Positions 1 to 7,794 of a stretch of DNA of 52,806 nucleotides are shown piece by piece. The DNA is taken from contig CANHJG010000020.1 of assembly GCA_947461205.1 (NCBI GenBank), forward strand, positions 1-52,806, written 5' to 3'. The stretch comes from Opitutia bacterium (GTDB taxonomy: Bacteria; Verrucomicrobiota; Verrucomicrobiia; Opitutales; Opitutaceae). The first letter of the stretch is position 1. The number at the start of each line of letters is the position of its first letter. A model generated the notes under the pieces. That model saw nothing but the letters and a program-made list of their open reading frames with translations. It searched no databases and was not told where the DNA came from. The position numbers were made by a program, and so were the translations under genes.

Positions 1-980
1 GTGCGGCAGGCGGCGTAAGGGCCGGCTTGGAACCGGTGGAGGAGGCGGGCGGCGGCGACGGGACCGAGGACGCGGGCCAGCGGCTGAAAGAGGCGACCGC
101 CGAGGGCGGACGAGCGGCGGTGGTCGGCGAGGCGGCGCCAGAGAGTGAGTGTGCGTTCGCCGAAGGCGGGGGAAAAGCCGCGGGGGAGGCGGCGCCAGGC
201 GCCGAACGCTTTTTCGCCGACCAAGCGGCGGGCGGAAAGCGCCGAGGGCGTATCTGCCGGGCACGTGCGCGCGAAGGCCTCCATGACGGCGAGGGAAGCG
301 ACGCCGAGGCGTTCCCAGTGGTTGGTGAGGCGCGCAGCGGGATGCTGGCCGATAATCGCACGCGGGCCGGGGACGTAAACGACCCGGCCGGGGCGGGGCG
401 CGGCATTGTGATAAAACCAGATCTCCGCGACGGGATTGTAGAGCGGCGAGGGCGGGAAGAACGCCGTGCGCACGAGTGCGTCGAGATAGGTGCGCCGAAA
501 AATCGGGCTGTGCGGAGCGGGTTGAACGGTGATAAAGAAGTCGGCGGATTCGCGCGTCGCGGACAAAGACTCGTCGAGTTGGATTGAGAGGGAGGCGAAG
601 TCACCCGCGAGCGTGGTGCGCGCGGTGTCGGTGTAGCTAACGTCGGCGCCGTTGCGCTCCATGGCAGCGATTTGGGCGTGAAATTTATCGGCGCTGACCA
701 AGTCATCGGAGTCGAGAAACAGGACGTAACGGCCGGTCGCTGCGGCCAGGCCCGTGAGGCGCGCGAAAAGCAGGCCGCGGTTTTCTTGGCGAATGAGACG
801 GGTCGGAATGAACCCGAGACGGGCGAGGGTTTCCTCGGAGGGGGGCGTGGAGCCGTCGTCGACGATAATGGTTTCGACGCTGAGCTGGCCGGTGGCGCGG
901 CGGACGGATTCGAGCGTGTAGCGGATGACCTCGCCGCGGTTGAAGACGGGGACGATGACGGAAAGGTCAGGGGCGCTCAT
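1..980 (-). CDS. Family 2 glycosyltransferase, 3' end outside window
   Basis: Probably transfers a sugar from a nucleotide donor during surface-polysaccharide assembly. The protein opens with MSAPDLSVIVPVFNRGE, the usual GT-A start, followed by IIVDDGS and LDSDD, the metal/nucleotide-binding motif, near residues 85-95. The reading frame is open from the ATG at 980 to the left edge (about 326 codons seen), so the C-terminus is missing. It is the last visible gene of the minus-strand polysaccharide operon, 28 nt after the TylF-like methyltransferase. Donor and acceptor cannot be told from sequence. The plus-strand frames opposite it are shadows. Confidence 0.85.
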   Translation of the reverse strand, partial: MSAPDLSVIVPVFNRGEVIRYTLESVRRATGQLSVETIIVDDGSTPPSEETLARLGFIPTRLIRQENRGLLFARLTGLAAATGRYVLFLDSDDLVSADKFHAQIAAMERNGADVSYTDTARTTLAGDFASLSIQLDESLSATRESADFFITVQPAPHSPIFRRTYLDALVRTAFFPPSPLYNPVAEIWFYHNAAPRPGRVVYVPGPRAIIGQHPAARLTNHWERLGVASLAVMEAFARTCPADTPSALSARRLVGEKAFGAWRRLPRGFSPAFGERTLTLWRRLADHRRSSALGGRLFQPLARVLGPVAAARLLHRFQAGPYAACR

Positions 981-1008
981 GGATGGGCGGCGGGCACAGT
1001 CGGCGGCG

Positions 1009-1776
1009 TCATTTCAGCAGCACGATCGAACCGGCTTTATCGGGCATTGGCACCGCACGAACGGGATGGTGTTGGCGGAAGTGATCGACCGCCTGGCGGG
1101 CGCCGGGCCAGGCGTTGTAATCATGCACCAGAACCATGCCGCCGGGAGAAAGGCGTGGCCAGAAGAACTCCAGGCCGGCGGTGATCGGCGCCTCGAGGTC
1201 GGCATCGAGGTGCACAAACGCAAAACGATCATCGCGCATCGCGGCCGTGGCCGAGGCCGGAAACCAACCGGGGACAAACTCGAGCGTCGTCCCGACGGGT
1301 GCGATGTTGGCCCGGACGAGTTCTACGGTGGTGTCCGCGAAAGCGGGCCCCGCGTTGAACCCGACGGCCACTGTTTCATGCTTCAGGTCATGGGCGGTAA
1401 AACCGGCAAAGGTATCGAGGAGGTAGAAGCGGCGTTCCGGGCAATAGTGATGGATGAGCCGTGCTGACCAACCGTGATGGACGCCGAGTTCGGCGAACGA
1501 GCCGGGGACATGGTTGACGACGATTTCACGCAGGAGGAGTGCGATCATGTCGGACCGCACGCGATCGAACGGAAACGATGGCAGGTAGCGACGCGACCCG
1601 CCAGCCGGGTGGAAACCGCCGAAGCGTTGGCGAAACTCCGGGGGGAACCACCGGTTTCTTTCGTCGATGTCCATCAGTGATTGCAGGGTGCAGTTCTGTT
1701 TTGCGGCTTGGCGATCGAGCCAGCTGGCGGAGGGCTGCAAGAACCGGCGAAAGGTTTGGACGAGGGGGCGGAGCAT
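1009..1776 (-). CDS. TylF/macrocin O-methyltransferase-like class I SAM methyltransferase
   Basis: Predicted SAM-dependent O-methyltransferase of 255 residues, probably acting on a sugar hydroxyl of the polysaccharide. The SAM-binding motif is seen as GSFAELGVHHGWSA. It is followed by LLDTFAGF and a FVHLDADLEAP segment, the acidic metal-binding motif typical of TylF-type enzymes, then GGMVLVHDY. The frame stays open upstream to 1869, but the ATG at 1776 gives a normal N-terminus (MLRPLVQTF) and lies 16 nt after the stop of the preceding gene. The family call is good; the substrate is unknown. Confidence 0.85.
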   Translation of the reverse strand: MLRPLVQTFRRFLQPSASWLDRQAAKQNCTLQSLMDIDERNRWFPPEFRQRFGGFHPAGGSRRYLPSFPFDRVRSDMIALLLREIVVNHVPGSFAELGVHHGWSARLIHHYCPERRFYLLDTFAGFTAHDLKHETVAVGFNAGPAFADTTVELVRANIAPVGTTLEFVPGWFPASATAAMRDDRFAFVHLDADLEAPITAGLEFFWPRLSPGGMVLVHDYNAWPGARQAVDHFRQHHPVRAVPMPDKAGSIVLLK

Positions 1777-1792
1777 GAAGGAGGGAAGGGAC

Positions 1793-2764
1793 CTAGGACA
1801 GCGAGGAGCTCGCGAAGGCGAGCGGCCGCGGCGGGGGCCGGGCGAGCAGTGCGAGGGCGGCGTCGGCAACTTCGGTCGGTGAGACGGCGGTCATGCAGGC
1901 CATGTCGTACGGGCAGCCGGTGCGCCGGGCGCAGGGGGCGCAGGAGGGGAAGGCGGTGAAATTGCGGTTGGCGGTATAGCCGAAGATTTCCGCCGGTGCG
2001 CGTCCGCCCAGCAGCACGACGGACGGGCAGTCGACGGCGCGGGCGAGGTGGGTGAGAAAGCCTTCAAGACCGATGAAGGCGGAGGAGGCGGCGAGGATCG
2101 CAGCGGCTGCGCGCAAAGTGGTTTTTCCGCGCAGATCCACATCGACGGGCAAGGCCGGATCGCGGAGCGAGCCGAGTTGGATGAGTTTGACGTGCGGAGC
2201 GAGGGCGCGGGCGACGGCGGCGAAGCGATCGGCGCCCCACTCTTTCGTGTCGTAGGGCAGCGCCGCGGCCAGGCCGGTGCTATGAAGCGCGACTTGGCGG
2301 GGAAACAGGGCGCCGGCGGCGTGTTCGGAGTCGGTGAGGGTGAGGTAGGGACGCAGGGCGACTTCACCGTGGAGTCCGGCGAGAGCGCACATCTCGGCAA
2401 TGATGTGGCGGGAGGGCAGCAGATCGCGTTGTGCGTCGGCGGGATGGCGACCGACGTAATAGGGTTGAATCACGCGAGCGCCGAGCCGGCGGAGCCCGGC
2501 GACGTAGTCGTCGTCGACGGGGAGCAGGCGTGCGGGATCCGCGTTGCCGGCGAAAAGCTCCGGGCGGGCGGTCATCATCGCGAAGGGTTGGCCGCGACGG
2601 CGCGCTTCGCGGAGCACGGCGGTGCAGAGGAGATCGTCGCCGAGGCTGAGCGGTCCGAAGAGGAGCGAGCGGGCCGGCAGACCCCAGCGGACGAGGTTGC
2701 GGGCGAAACGCAGGGCACGGACGGACCGAGGGCGGTGGGGGGCGGCGGCAGGCGAGATGCTCAT
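1793..2764 (-). CDS. Family 9 glycosyltransferase (heptosyltransferase-like)
   Basis: A 323-residue GT-B enzyme resembling ADP-heptose:LPS heptosyltransferases. It begins with SLLFGPLSLGDDLLCTAVLRE, matching the N-terminal GDxL donor-fold signature. Later it has WGADRFAAVARAL, LRGKTTLRAAAAIL, and FIGLEGFLTHLARAV in place of the usual GxDSGxxH motif. The C-terminal Cys-rich stretch (CAPCARRTGC) is common in this family. The ATG at 2764 overlaps the stop of the upstream gene by 4 nt (ATGA), which supports it over the upstream open frame to 2932. The acceptor may be a core or O-chain sugar. Heptose specificity is not shown. Confidence 0.82.
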   Translation of the reverse strand: MSISPAAAPHRPRSVRALRFARNLVRWGLPARSLLFGPLSLGDDLLCTAVLREARRRGQPFAMMTARPELFAGNADPARLLPVDDDYVAGLRRLGARVIQPYYVGRHPADAQRDLLPSRHIIAEMCALAGLHGEVALRPYLTLTDSEHAAGALFPRQVALHSTGLAAALPYDTKEWGADRFAAVARALAPHVKLIQLGSLRDPALPVDVDLRGKTTLRAAAAILAASSAFIGLEGFLTHLARAVDCPSVVLLGGRAPAEIFGYTANRNFTAFPSCAPCARRTGCPYDMACMTAVSPTEVADAALALLARPPPRPLAFASSSLS

Positions 2765-3708
2765 GCGCCGGGGCGGGGTGGGCCGGGGTGCAAATCGGCG
2801 AGACCTTCGAATTGCCCGCGGGCGCCGGCCCAACGAATGCGCTCGGCGGGACCGCGCCAGGCGCGTTGGCGAAACCACGCCCGGGCGACGCGGAACGGAA
2901 CCGACGCCGGGGCGATGGCGGGCCAGGGGCACTGGCCGTGGAGGGCGAGGACCCGGACCCAGGTGCGCATGATGCCGCGGTTAAGGCGCGTGAGATAGTC
3001 GGGGGCCAGGCGGCCGGCGGGGATCAGGTGGGTGAGACGAAGTTCCGGAAAATAGGCGACCTCGCCACCGGCGTGAAGGGCCGTGAAGACGAGGTCGTTA
3101 TCGCCACCGGAAGCGAGGCTGGTGCCGGTGCGGTCGAGGGTGTGGCGGCGGGGGTCGGTGGCGATGGCGTCGGCGTAGGCGAGGGCGGACGGACAGCGAA
3201 TCGCGAGGCCGGCGCCGACGGGGGCGAAGTTGGGCCAAGGAGCGGCAGGACCACCGTAGGCAATTTTCGGAGACGGGCCGAGATCGCGCAGAGCGAGGAG
3301 TCCGTGGAACTCACGCGACCAAGCCGGGGGCGGTGTTTCCCACTCCGGGACGACGGGGCCGCCAGCGGCTGCGAGCGCAGGAGAGGCGGCGAAGCGCCGG
3401 GTGACGGAGGCGAGGTAGTCGGGGGCGAGGACGTTGTCGTCGTCGACGAGGACGAGGATTTCGCCACGGGCAGCGCGAAAGCCGGCCAATCGCGCGGGGG
3501 TGAGGCCGGGGGCCGGCTCGACGAGGAGGCGGGCGTGCAGGGTGGTGAGAAGTGGCTCGGCGGCGGGCGAGAGTGGGGGCGAACTGGCGTTGTCGATGAC
3601 GAGGAGTTCCCACTCTCCGCGAGGGAGCGACTGGGCGGAGAGGCCGGCGAGGGTGCGGCGGAGGCGGGCGGGGTGCGGGTTGCGCGTGGGGACGATGACC
3701 GAGATCAC
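2761..3708 (-). CDS. Family 2 glycosyltransferase (paralogue of the gene at 4529-5476)
   Basis: GT-A glycosyltransferase of 315 residues. It starts ISVIVPTRNPHP, then WELLVIDNASS, LVDDDNVLAPDYL and a GGDNDLVFTAL segment near the acceptor site. The start is a GTG at 3708 that overlaps the stop of the FkbM gene as GTGA; no in-frame ATG fits the conserved N-terminus. It is clearly related to the gene at 4529-5476 (same NPxxxxLxRTL, WELLxIDNASS and DDDNxLAPDYLA blocks, same length), with the FkbM gene lying between the two. It probably adds one residue of the O-chain. Confidence 0.87.
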   Translation of the reverse strand: MISVIVPTRNPHPARLRRTLAGLSAQSLPRGEWELLVIDNASSPPLSPAAEPLLTTLHARLLVEPAPGLTPARLAGFRAARGEILVLVDDDNVLAPDYLASVTRRFAASPALAAAGGPVVPEWETPPPAWSREFHGLLALRDLGPSPKIAYGGPAAPWPNFAPVGAGLAIRCPSALAYADAIATDPRRHTLDRTGTSLASGGDNDLVFTALHAGGEVAYFPELRLTHLIPAGRLAPDYLTRLNRGIMRTWVRVLALHGQCPWPAIAPASVPFRVARAWFRQRAWRGPAERIRWAGARGQFEGLADLHPGPPRPGA

Positions 3709-4532
3709 GCGTGGGGCGATTTTTCCGCCGCGAAGTTCGCGAGGGCGTGGGCGGACTGCTCGTGACGGACGAGAGGGCGGAGCGTAAAGCCCGCGGAGCG
3801 GAGGATGTGTTTGGAGGGGGAGTCGTCGGACGGGGAGTCTTCGAAGACGACGAGTTCGCAGCGCGAGTGGGCGAGCGCGGTAGCGAGGCCCCGGAGGACG
3901 GCGGGTTCGTGGCCTTCGACGTCGAGCTTGAGGAGGTTCGGGGCCGGGAGGGAACCGGCGGCGATGAGGGAGTCGCCGGTGGCGGCGGCGACCAGCACCG
4001 TACCGGAGTAGGAGGCCTGCGACCACGGGGCGAGGGTGGTCATGCCGGAATTTCCAGCCGGACCGAGGTGGAGCGGGAGGAGGCCGGTGGTGTCGGAAAG
4101 GGCGAGCGAGGAGGTGATGAGGTGGGGGGCGTTCCACGCCCGGTGGCAGAGGAGGCGGGTGTGCTCGCTGGGGTTGGGCTCGAAGGCGACGACGGTGGCG
4201 GCAGGGACGAGGCGGGCGAGGGTCGTGGAATGGAGGCCGAAATTGGCGCCGATATCCCACAGCACGGAACCGGGACGGAGGCGGGCGCGGAGGGCGTCGA
4301 GGACTTCGGATTCATAGAAGCCCTCGCGCACGACGAGACCGTCGATGTAGGCGAGGGGATCGAGTTGAAAGACTGAGCCGTAGTCAGCGGGAAAGAGGAG
4401 GGAGTCGCCGAACGAACCGGGGGGAAGGAGGCGGCGGAGCGTGCCAAATCCACGCCAGCCGCGACGCCACCAAGCCGCGAGGAGGCGGTCGCGAAAGGTG
4501 GGCGCGGGGGGCACGGGAACAGCTGGCGTCAT
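3705..4532 (-). CDS. FkbM family methyltransferase
   Basis: SAM-dependent methyltransferase of 275 residues. FkbM-type enzymes O-methylate sugars or polyketides. The SAM-binding motif is LWDIGANFGLHS, followed by VVAFEPNPSEHTRL and NLLKLDVEGHEPAVLRGL, the diagnostic FkbM block. The ATG at 4532 overlaps the preceding stop (ATGA) and is preferred over the open frame reaching 4655. It sits between two paralogous GT2 genes, which suggests the three genes make and methylate a repeating-unit sugar together. The target hydroxyl is unknown. Confidence 0.88.
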   Translation of the reverse strand: MTPAVPVPPAPTFRDRLLAAWWRRGWRGFGTLRRLLPPGSFGDSLLFPADYGSVFQLDPLAYIDGLVVREGFYESEVLDALRARLRPGSVLWDIGANFGLHSTTLARLVPAATVVAFEPNPSEHTRLLCHRAWNAPHLITSSLALSDTTGLLPLHLGPAGNSGMTTLAPWSQASYSGTVLVAAATGDSLIAAGSLPAPNLLKLDVEGHEPAVLRGLATALAHSRCELVVFEDSPSDDSPSKHILRSAGFTLRPLVRHEQSAHALANFAAEKSPHA

Positions 4533-5476
4533 GGGGAAACGGAGACGCGCGGAGCGGCCGACGCGGCCAAGGTAGACCAAGCCGTGCGTTCGCCACGGCG
4601 GCGGGCATCGTGAATTTTCAAGTTTACGGGGGCGAGGGAGCGGCGCAGGCGCCATTCGCGAATCCGGGCGAGGAATGGGTGGGTAGGCGGGCGGAGATTC
4701 CCATCACGGAGAGCCATGAGAATCACAGTCGAGCAGGCGTGGCCTTCGATGAGGCTCAACAGGTAGAATTCCTCGATGCGGCTGCGCGGCATCAGATGAG
4801 TCATTGCGAGTTCCGTGAAGACGCCGGTGCCGAGGCCAAGATCGGTGGCGGTGAGGGCGAGATCGAAGTCCTCGCAGCCGGCGAGATTGCCGCCGGTGCG
4901 CCCGAGGAGTTTACGGCGTGGATCGGTGCGAACGTGATGGGCATACCGCCGGGCAACGGGCGTGCGCACACAGAGCCCGGCACCGGCTGGCGTCGCAGCG
5001 TAGTCAAACGGTTGATTCGACCAGCGGTCGCCCGGGGCGCGATGAACGGCGAGGTAGCGGATATATTCGGAGAATTCGGCGCGGGGGGGGATTTCCCACT
5101 CGGGCGAGTAGTGCCCGCAACCCCACACTCCGAGCATGGGCCAGCCCTGCGAGAGAGCCAGGACGCGGGCGAGGTAATCGGGCGCCAGGATGTTGTCGTC
5201 ATCGACAAAAACGAGAACCTCGGCGCGGGCTTCTTCGATGCCGCGGAGCCGGGCGGCGGTGAGGCCCACTTCGCGCTCGGCGAAGACCCGGGCGCTGGGA
5301 TGGCCGGGGCTGGCGGCATCGGGCGCGAGGGGAACGGAGGAGGCGTTGTCGATCAGGAGCAGTTCCCACGCGGAAGAAGGCAAGGTCTGCCCACGAAGGC
5401 TCCCCAAGGTGCGGGCGAGGAAGTCGGCGCGCGGGTTGTGGGTGCAGATGATAACGCTGAGGAGTAGCGCGTTCAT
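4529..5476 (-). CDS. Family 2 glycosyltransferase
   Basis: GT-A glycosyltransferase of 315 residues with LSVIICTHNPRADFLARTL at the N-terminus, WELLLIDNASS, then VFVDDDNILAPDYLARVL. A GCEDFDLALTA block follows in the acceptor half. It overlaps the genes on both sides by 4 nt, so translation is probably coupled. It is a close relative of the gene at 2761-3708. No transmembrane segment is evident, so it should act at the cytoplasmic membrane face on a lipid-linked intermediate. Confidence 0.88.
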   Translation of the reverse strand: MNALLLSVIICTHNPRADFLARTLGSLRGQTLPSSAWELLLIDNASSVPLAPDAASPGHPSARVFAEREVGLTAARLRGIEEARAEVLVFVDDDNILAPDYLARVLALSQGWPMLGVWGCGHYSPEWEIPPRAEFSEYIRYLAVHRAPGDRWSNQPFDYAATPAGAGLCVRTPVARRYAHHVRTDPRRKLLGRTGGNLAGCEDFDLALTATDLGLGTGVFTELAMTHLMPRSRIEEFYLLSLIEGHACSTVILMALRDGNLRPPTHPFLARIREWRLRRSLAPVNLKIHDARRRGERTAWSTLAASAAPRVSVSP

Positions 5477-6303
5477 GGATGCGCGCTGGCTGCCGGATGA
5501 TCGTGCCGACGGCAGACGAAAATGAATTGGGCGCAGGTGGTCCGGCGTTCGGGGAGCAAGGGATAAATGGCGGAGAGATTGAAGCCGACGGTGTCGTCAG
5601 GCTCATCCGCCGGGACGACGGGAAGGTTCTTACCGAGGGCACGGCGGCAGGCGCGTTCGGCGGCTTCCAGCCAGCGGAGGGGGGTGGCGGCGAGGCGACG
5701 AACGCGGAGGCGGCGATCCACCCGATCGCGTTGCCACTCAGCGAAGGCGGGCTGGGAAAGGGCCGGAAGCACGGGCGACTGTTCCCATTCCTCGCGGATT
5801 TCGAAGCTGGGTGCGAGCCAGTCGACAAACTCGGCGTAGTCGGGTTCGGACAAGTGAAACTCGTTGGTGCGCGGACGAGCGGAGCGGGTAAATTGAAGCG
5901 CGTTGGGGGCACTGATCACGAGCAATCCACCCGGACGCAAGAGGCGGTGGAGGTTGGTGAGGAAGGCGTGGGGATCGGGGAGGTGTTCGATCGTCTCGAA
6001 GGAGACGACGGCATCAAAACTGGCGTCGGGGGCCAGCGGGGTGAGCGCGTCGCCGGCGCGGTAGGACAGGTTGGCGCGGCGGTAGGTAGCGAGGGCGTGA
6101 GCGATGGCGGCAGGCGAGAGGTCGATGCCGAGGCAGGTGGTGGCGGTCTGGCTGAGGACAAAACTGCCGTAGCCCACGCCACAGGCGAGATCGAGCACAC
6201 GGCGGTCGCGCACGCGCTCGAGTGCGAACTGGTAACGTTGCAGGTGCTGGAGTCCGTAGAGACGCCAGCCAGGATCGCCGGGGTTGATGCGTTCGTCGGC
6301 CAT
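5473..6303 (-). CDS. Class I SAM-dependent methyltransferase (UbiE/Methyltransf_11 type)
   Basis: A 276-residue methyltransferase with SAM motif I as VLDLACGVGYGS, an acidic LGIDLSPAAIAHA motif II, FDAVVSFETIEHLPD motif, and RLLRPGGLLVISAPN. The start is the ATG at 6303 (MADERINPG). The frame runs open up to 6750 but that extension overlaps the neighbouring methyltransferase gene. Its 3' end overlaps the next GT2 gene (ATGA). It may methylate the polysaccharide or its terminal residue; terminal methylation often ends chain growth in ABC-exported O-antigens. The role is inferred from context. Confidence 0.85.
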   Translation of the reverse strand: MADERINPGDPGWRLYGLQHLQRYQFALERVRDRRVLDLACGVGYGSFVLSQTATTCLGIDLSPAAIAHALATYRRANLSYRAGDALTPLAPDASFDAVVSFETIEHLPDPHAFLTNLHRLLRPGGLLVISAPNALQFTRSARPRTNEFHLSEPDYAEFVDWLAPSFEIREEWEQSPVLPALSQPAFAEWQRDRVDRRLRVRRLAATPLRWLEAAERACRRALGKNLPVVPADEPDDTVGFNLSAIYPLLPERRTTCAQFIFVCRRHDHPAASAHP

Positions 6304-6340
6304 GGGTGAGGAAAGGGGCTCGAGACGGAAGGGTCGCCCC

Positions 6341-7024
6341 CTACGGCCGACGGCCTTCGAGGACGAGGGTTTCGAGGGCGTTCGCCTCGACGCCGATCGC
6401 ATGGTGGTGGCGGTGAATTCCGCGCAAGTCGGGTAACTCGCTTGCATTGGCCTCGCAGCGGCGGAGGTCAGTAAAACCGGCTTGGCGGAACAGGGTCGCG
6501 AGTGCCGCTTCGTCGAAGATGAAACGGTGGCCGTGGAGGAAAAAGAGGCTGTTGACGACGGTGGTGCGGGGAGGCAGATCGGCGGCGAGGGCGAAGCTGC
6601 CCACGATGCGTTTGAAATAACGTTGGTGGGCGGGACTATCGGGGTCGGTGTAGAAGCGCACGATTCGGGCAAGGTCGGGTGTGGCGATCCGAATCCAGCC
6701 GCCGGGGCGGAGGATGCGAAACGATTCGGCGAGCATCCGACGCGCACCATCGAGCGGCACGTGCTCGATCATGTGCTCCGAGAAAACAAACTCGAAGGTG
6801 GCGTCGGCAAAGGGCAACGGGCGGGTGGCGTCGAGCCGCGCGGTGCGCCAGTGCGACGGAAGGAGATCGGTGTTGAGCCAGCCCGTGAGGCCGGCGCCGC
6901 CGAGGTGGAGTTTCCGGGCAGAGTGTGTCCGGAGGTAGTGGCAAACCAGCAGGGGGGACAACAGGCGCGTGACGAGGGGGTGAACGAGCAGGCGCAGCGC
7001 AACACGTTTGAGGGCAGGGTGCAT
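6341..7024 (-). CDS. Class I SAM-dependent methyltransferase, short form
   Basis: A 227-residue methyltransferase-like protein. It carries the KLHLGGAGLTGWLNTDL start typical of the predicted SAM methyltransferases common in sugar clusters, then FEFVFSEHMIEHVP and FRILRPGGWIRIATPDL. The strict GxGxG of motif I is replaced by HLGGAG, as is usual in this subgroup. It resembles the gene at 12206-12907 (LHLGCGN, SEHFFEHIP, NPGGRVSIGVPD). It lies 9 nt after the acyltransferase gene in the same operon. Substrate unknown. Confidence 0.83.
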   Translation of the reverse strand: MHPALKRVALRLLVHPLVTRLLSPLLVCHYLRTHSARKLHLGGAGLTGWLNTDLLPSHWRTARLDATRPLPFADATFEFVFSEHMIEHVPLDGARRMLAESFRILRPGGWIRIATPDLARIVRFYTDPDSPAHQRYFKRIVGSFALAADLPPRTTVVNSLFFLHGHRFIFDEAALATLFRQAGFTDLRRCEANASELPDLRGIHRHHHAIGVEANALETLVLEGRRP

Positions 7025-7033
7025 GGGGACGGG

Positions 7034-7660
7034 TCAACGGACGGTCCGCTGGCGCCAGACGGTGGCCGGCACCCCCGCAGCGTAAGAACCGGGAGGGAGA
7101 TCGCGGGTGCCGACGGCGCCCGCTCTGACCACCCACCCATCGCCGAGGGACACGCCACCGAGGACGGTGACGCCCGCGCCGAGCCAGACATCGGCGCCGA
7201 TTTTGGTGGGGCGCTGGTCGTCGCCGACGGAGCGGATGATCGTGCCGACAGGTGGGACCACGTGATGGGACGGCAGGATGCGGCCGAGCATCGCGATGAG
7301 CTTGTCCTGGCCAAGGGAGACTCCGACCTGGCCGAAAATAACGGTGAAGGGGCCGGGGTAAACATTCTGAGCCAGACCAATGGAGCCGGCGAAGGGATGG
7401 AGGACGCCGCCGATCTCGAGCTGGCAGTGCGAACCGAGCAAAAGGCATCCGAGGTAGGCGGAAGAGGGACCGAGTTGAGCGTCGCTCCTGGAAGAGGAGG
7501 AGCCGCCCGCCCCGACTTCCCGGCCGGTCGAACGCGCGAGCACGATGCGGAACCACGAGGCGACACGGTGGCCGACTGCGAAAAACCGCGCGGGTAGGCG
7601 GTGGCACTCGTCAGGCGGTAAAACTGCGACGGATGACGGTGGTTGGGACGGAAATGTCAC
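7034..7660 (-). CDS. Hexapeptide-repeat (left-handed beta-helix) acyltransferase
   Basis: A 208-residue protein likely to O- or N-acetylate a sugar of the surface polysaccharide. The second half shows hexapeptide periodicity: IGADVWLGAGVTVLGGVSLGDG, then VVRAGAVGTRDLPPGSYAAGVPA, the ending seen in CysE/LacA/WbbJ-type acetyltransferases. The expected catalytic His is probably in the SHHVVPP segment. The start is a GTG at 7660; no ATG lies in a better position. The family call is sound, while acetyl as the acyl group is inferred from the family. Confidence 0.8.
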   Translation of the reverse strand: MTFPSQPPSSVAVLPPDECHRLPARFFAVGHRVASWFRIVLARSTGREVGAGGSSSSRSDAQLGPSSAYLGCLLLGSHCQLEIGGVLHPFAGSIGLAQNVYPGPFTVIFGQVGVSLGQDKLIAMLGRILPSHHVVPPVGTIIRSVGDDQRPTKIGADVWLGAGVTVLGGVSLGDGWVVRAGAVGTRDLPPGSYAAGVPATVWRQRTVR

Positions 7661-7794
7661 GGTAGCGCGGAGGGAGGCGGGGGGCAGGGGCCGGTCGAAT
7701 TACCGGCAGCGAAGATCGGAGGCGGGACGGGTGCTGCGTTTCCAGCCCGGTTGGGGTGGGCGAGAAAAAAAGCGAAGGAGGGCGATGAGAAATT

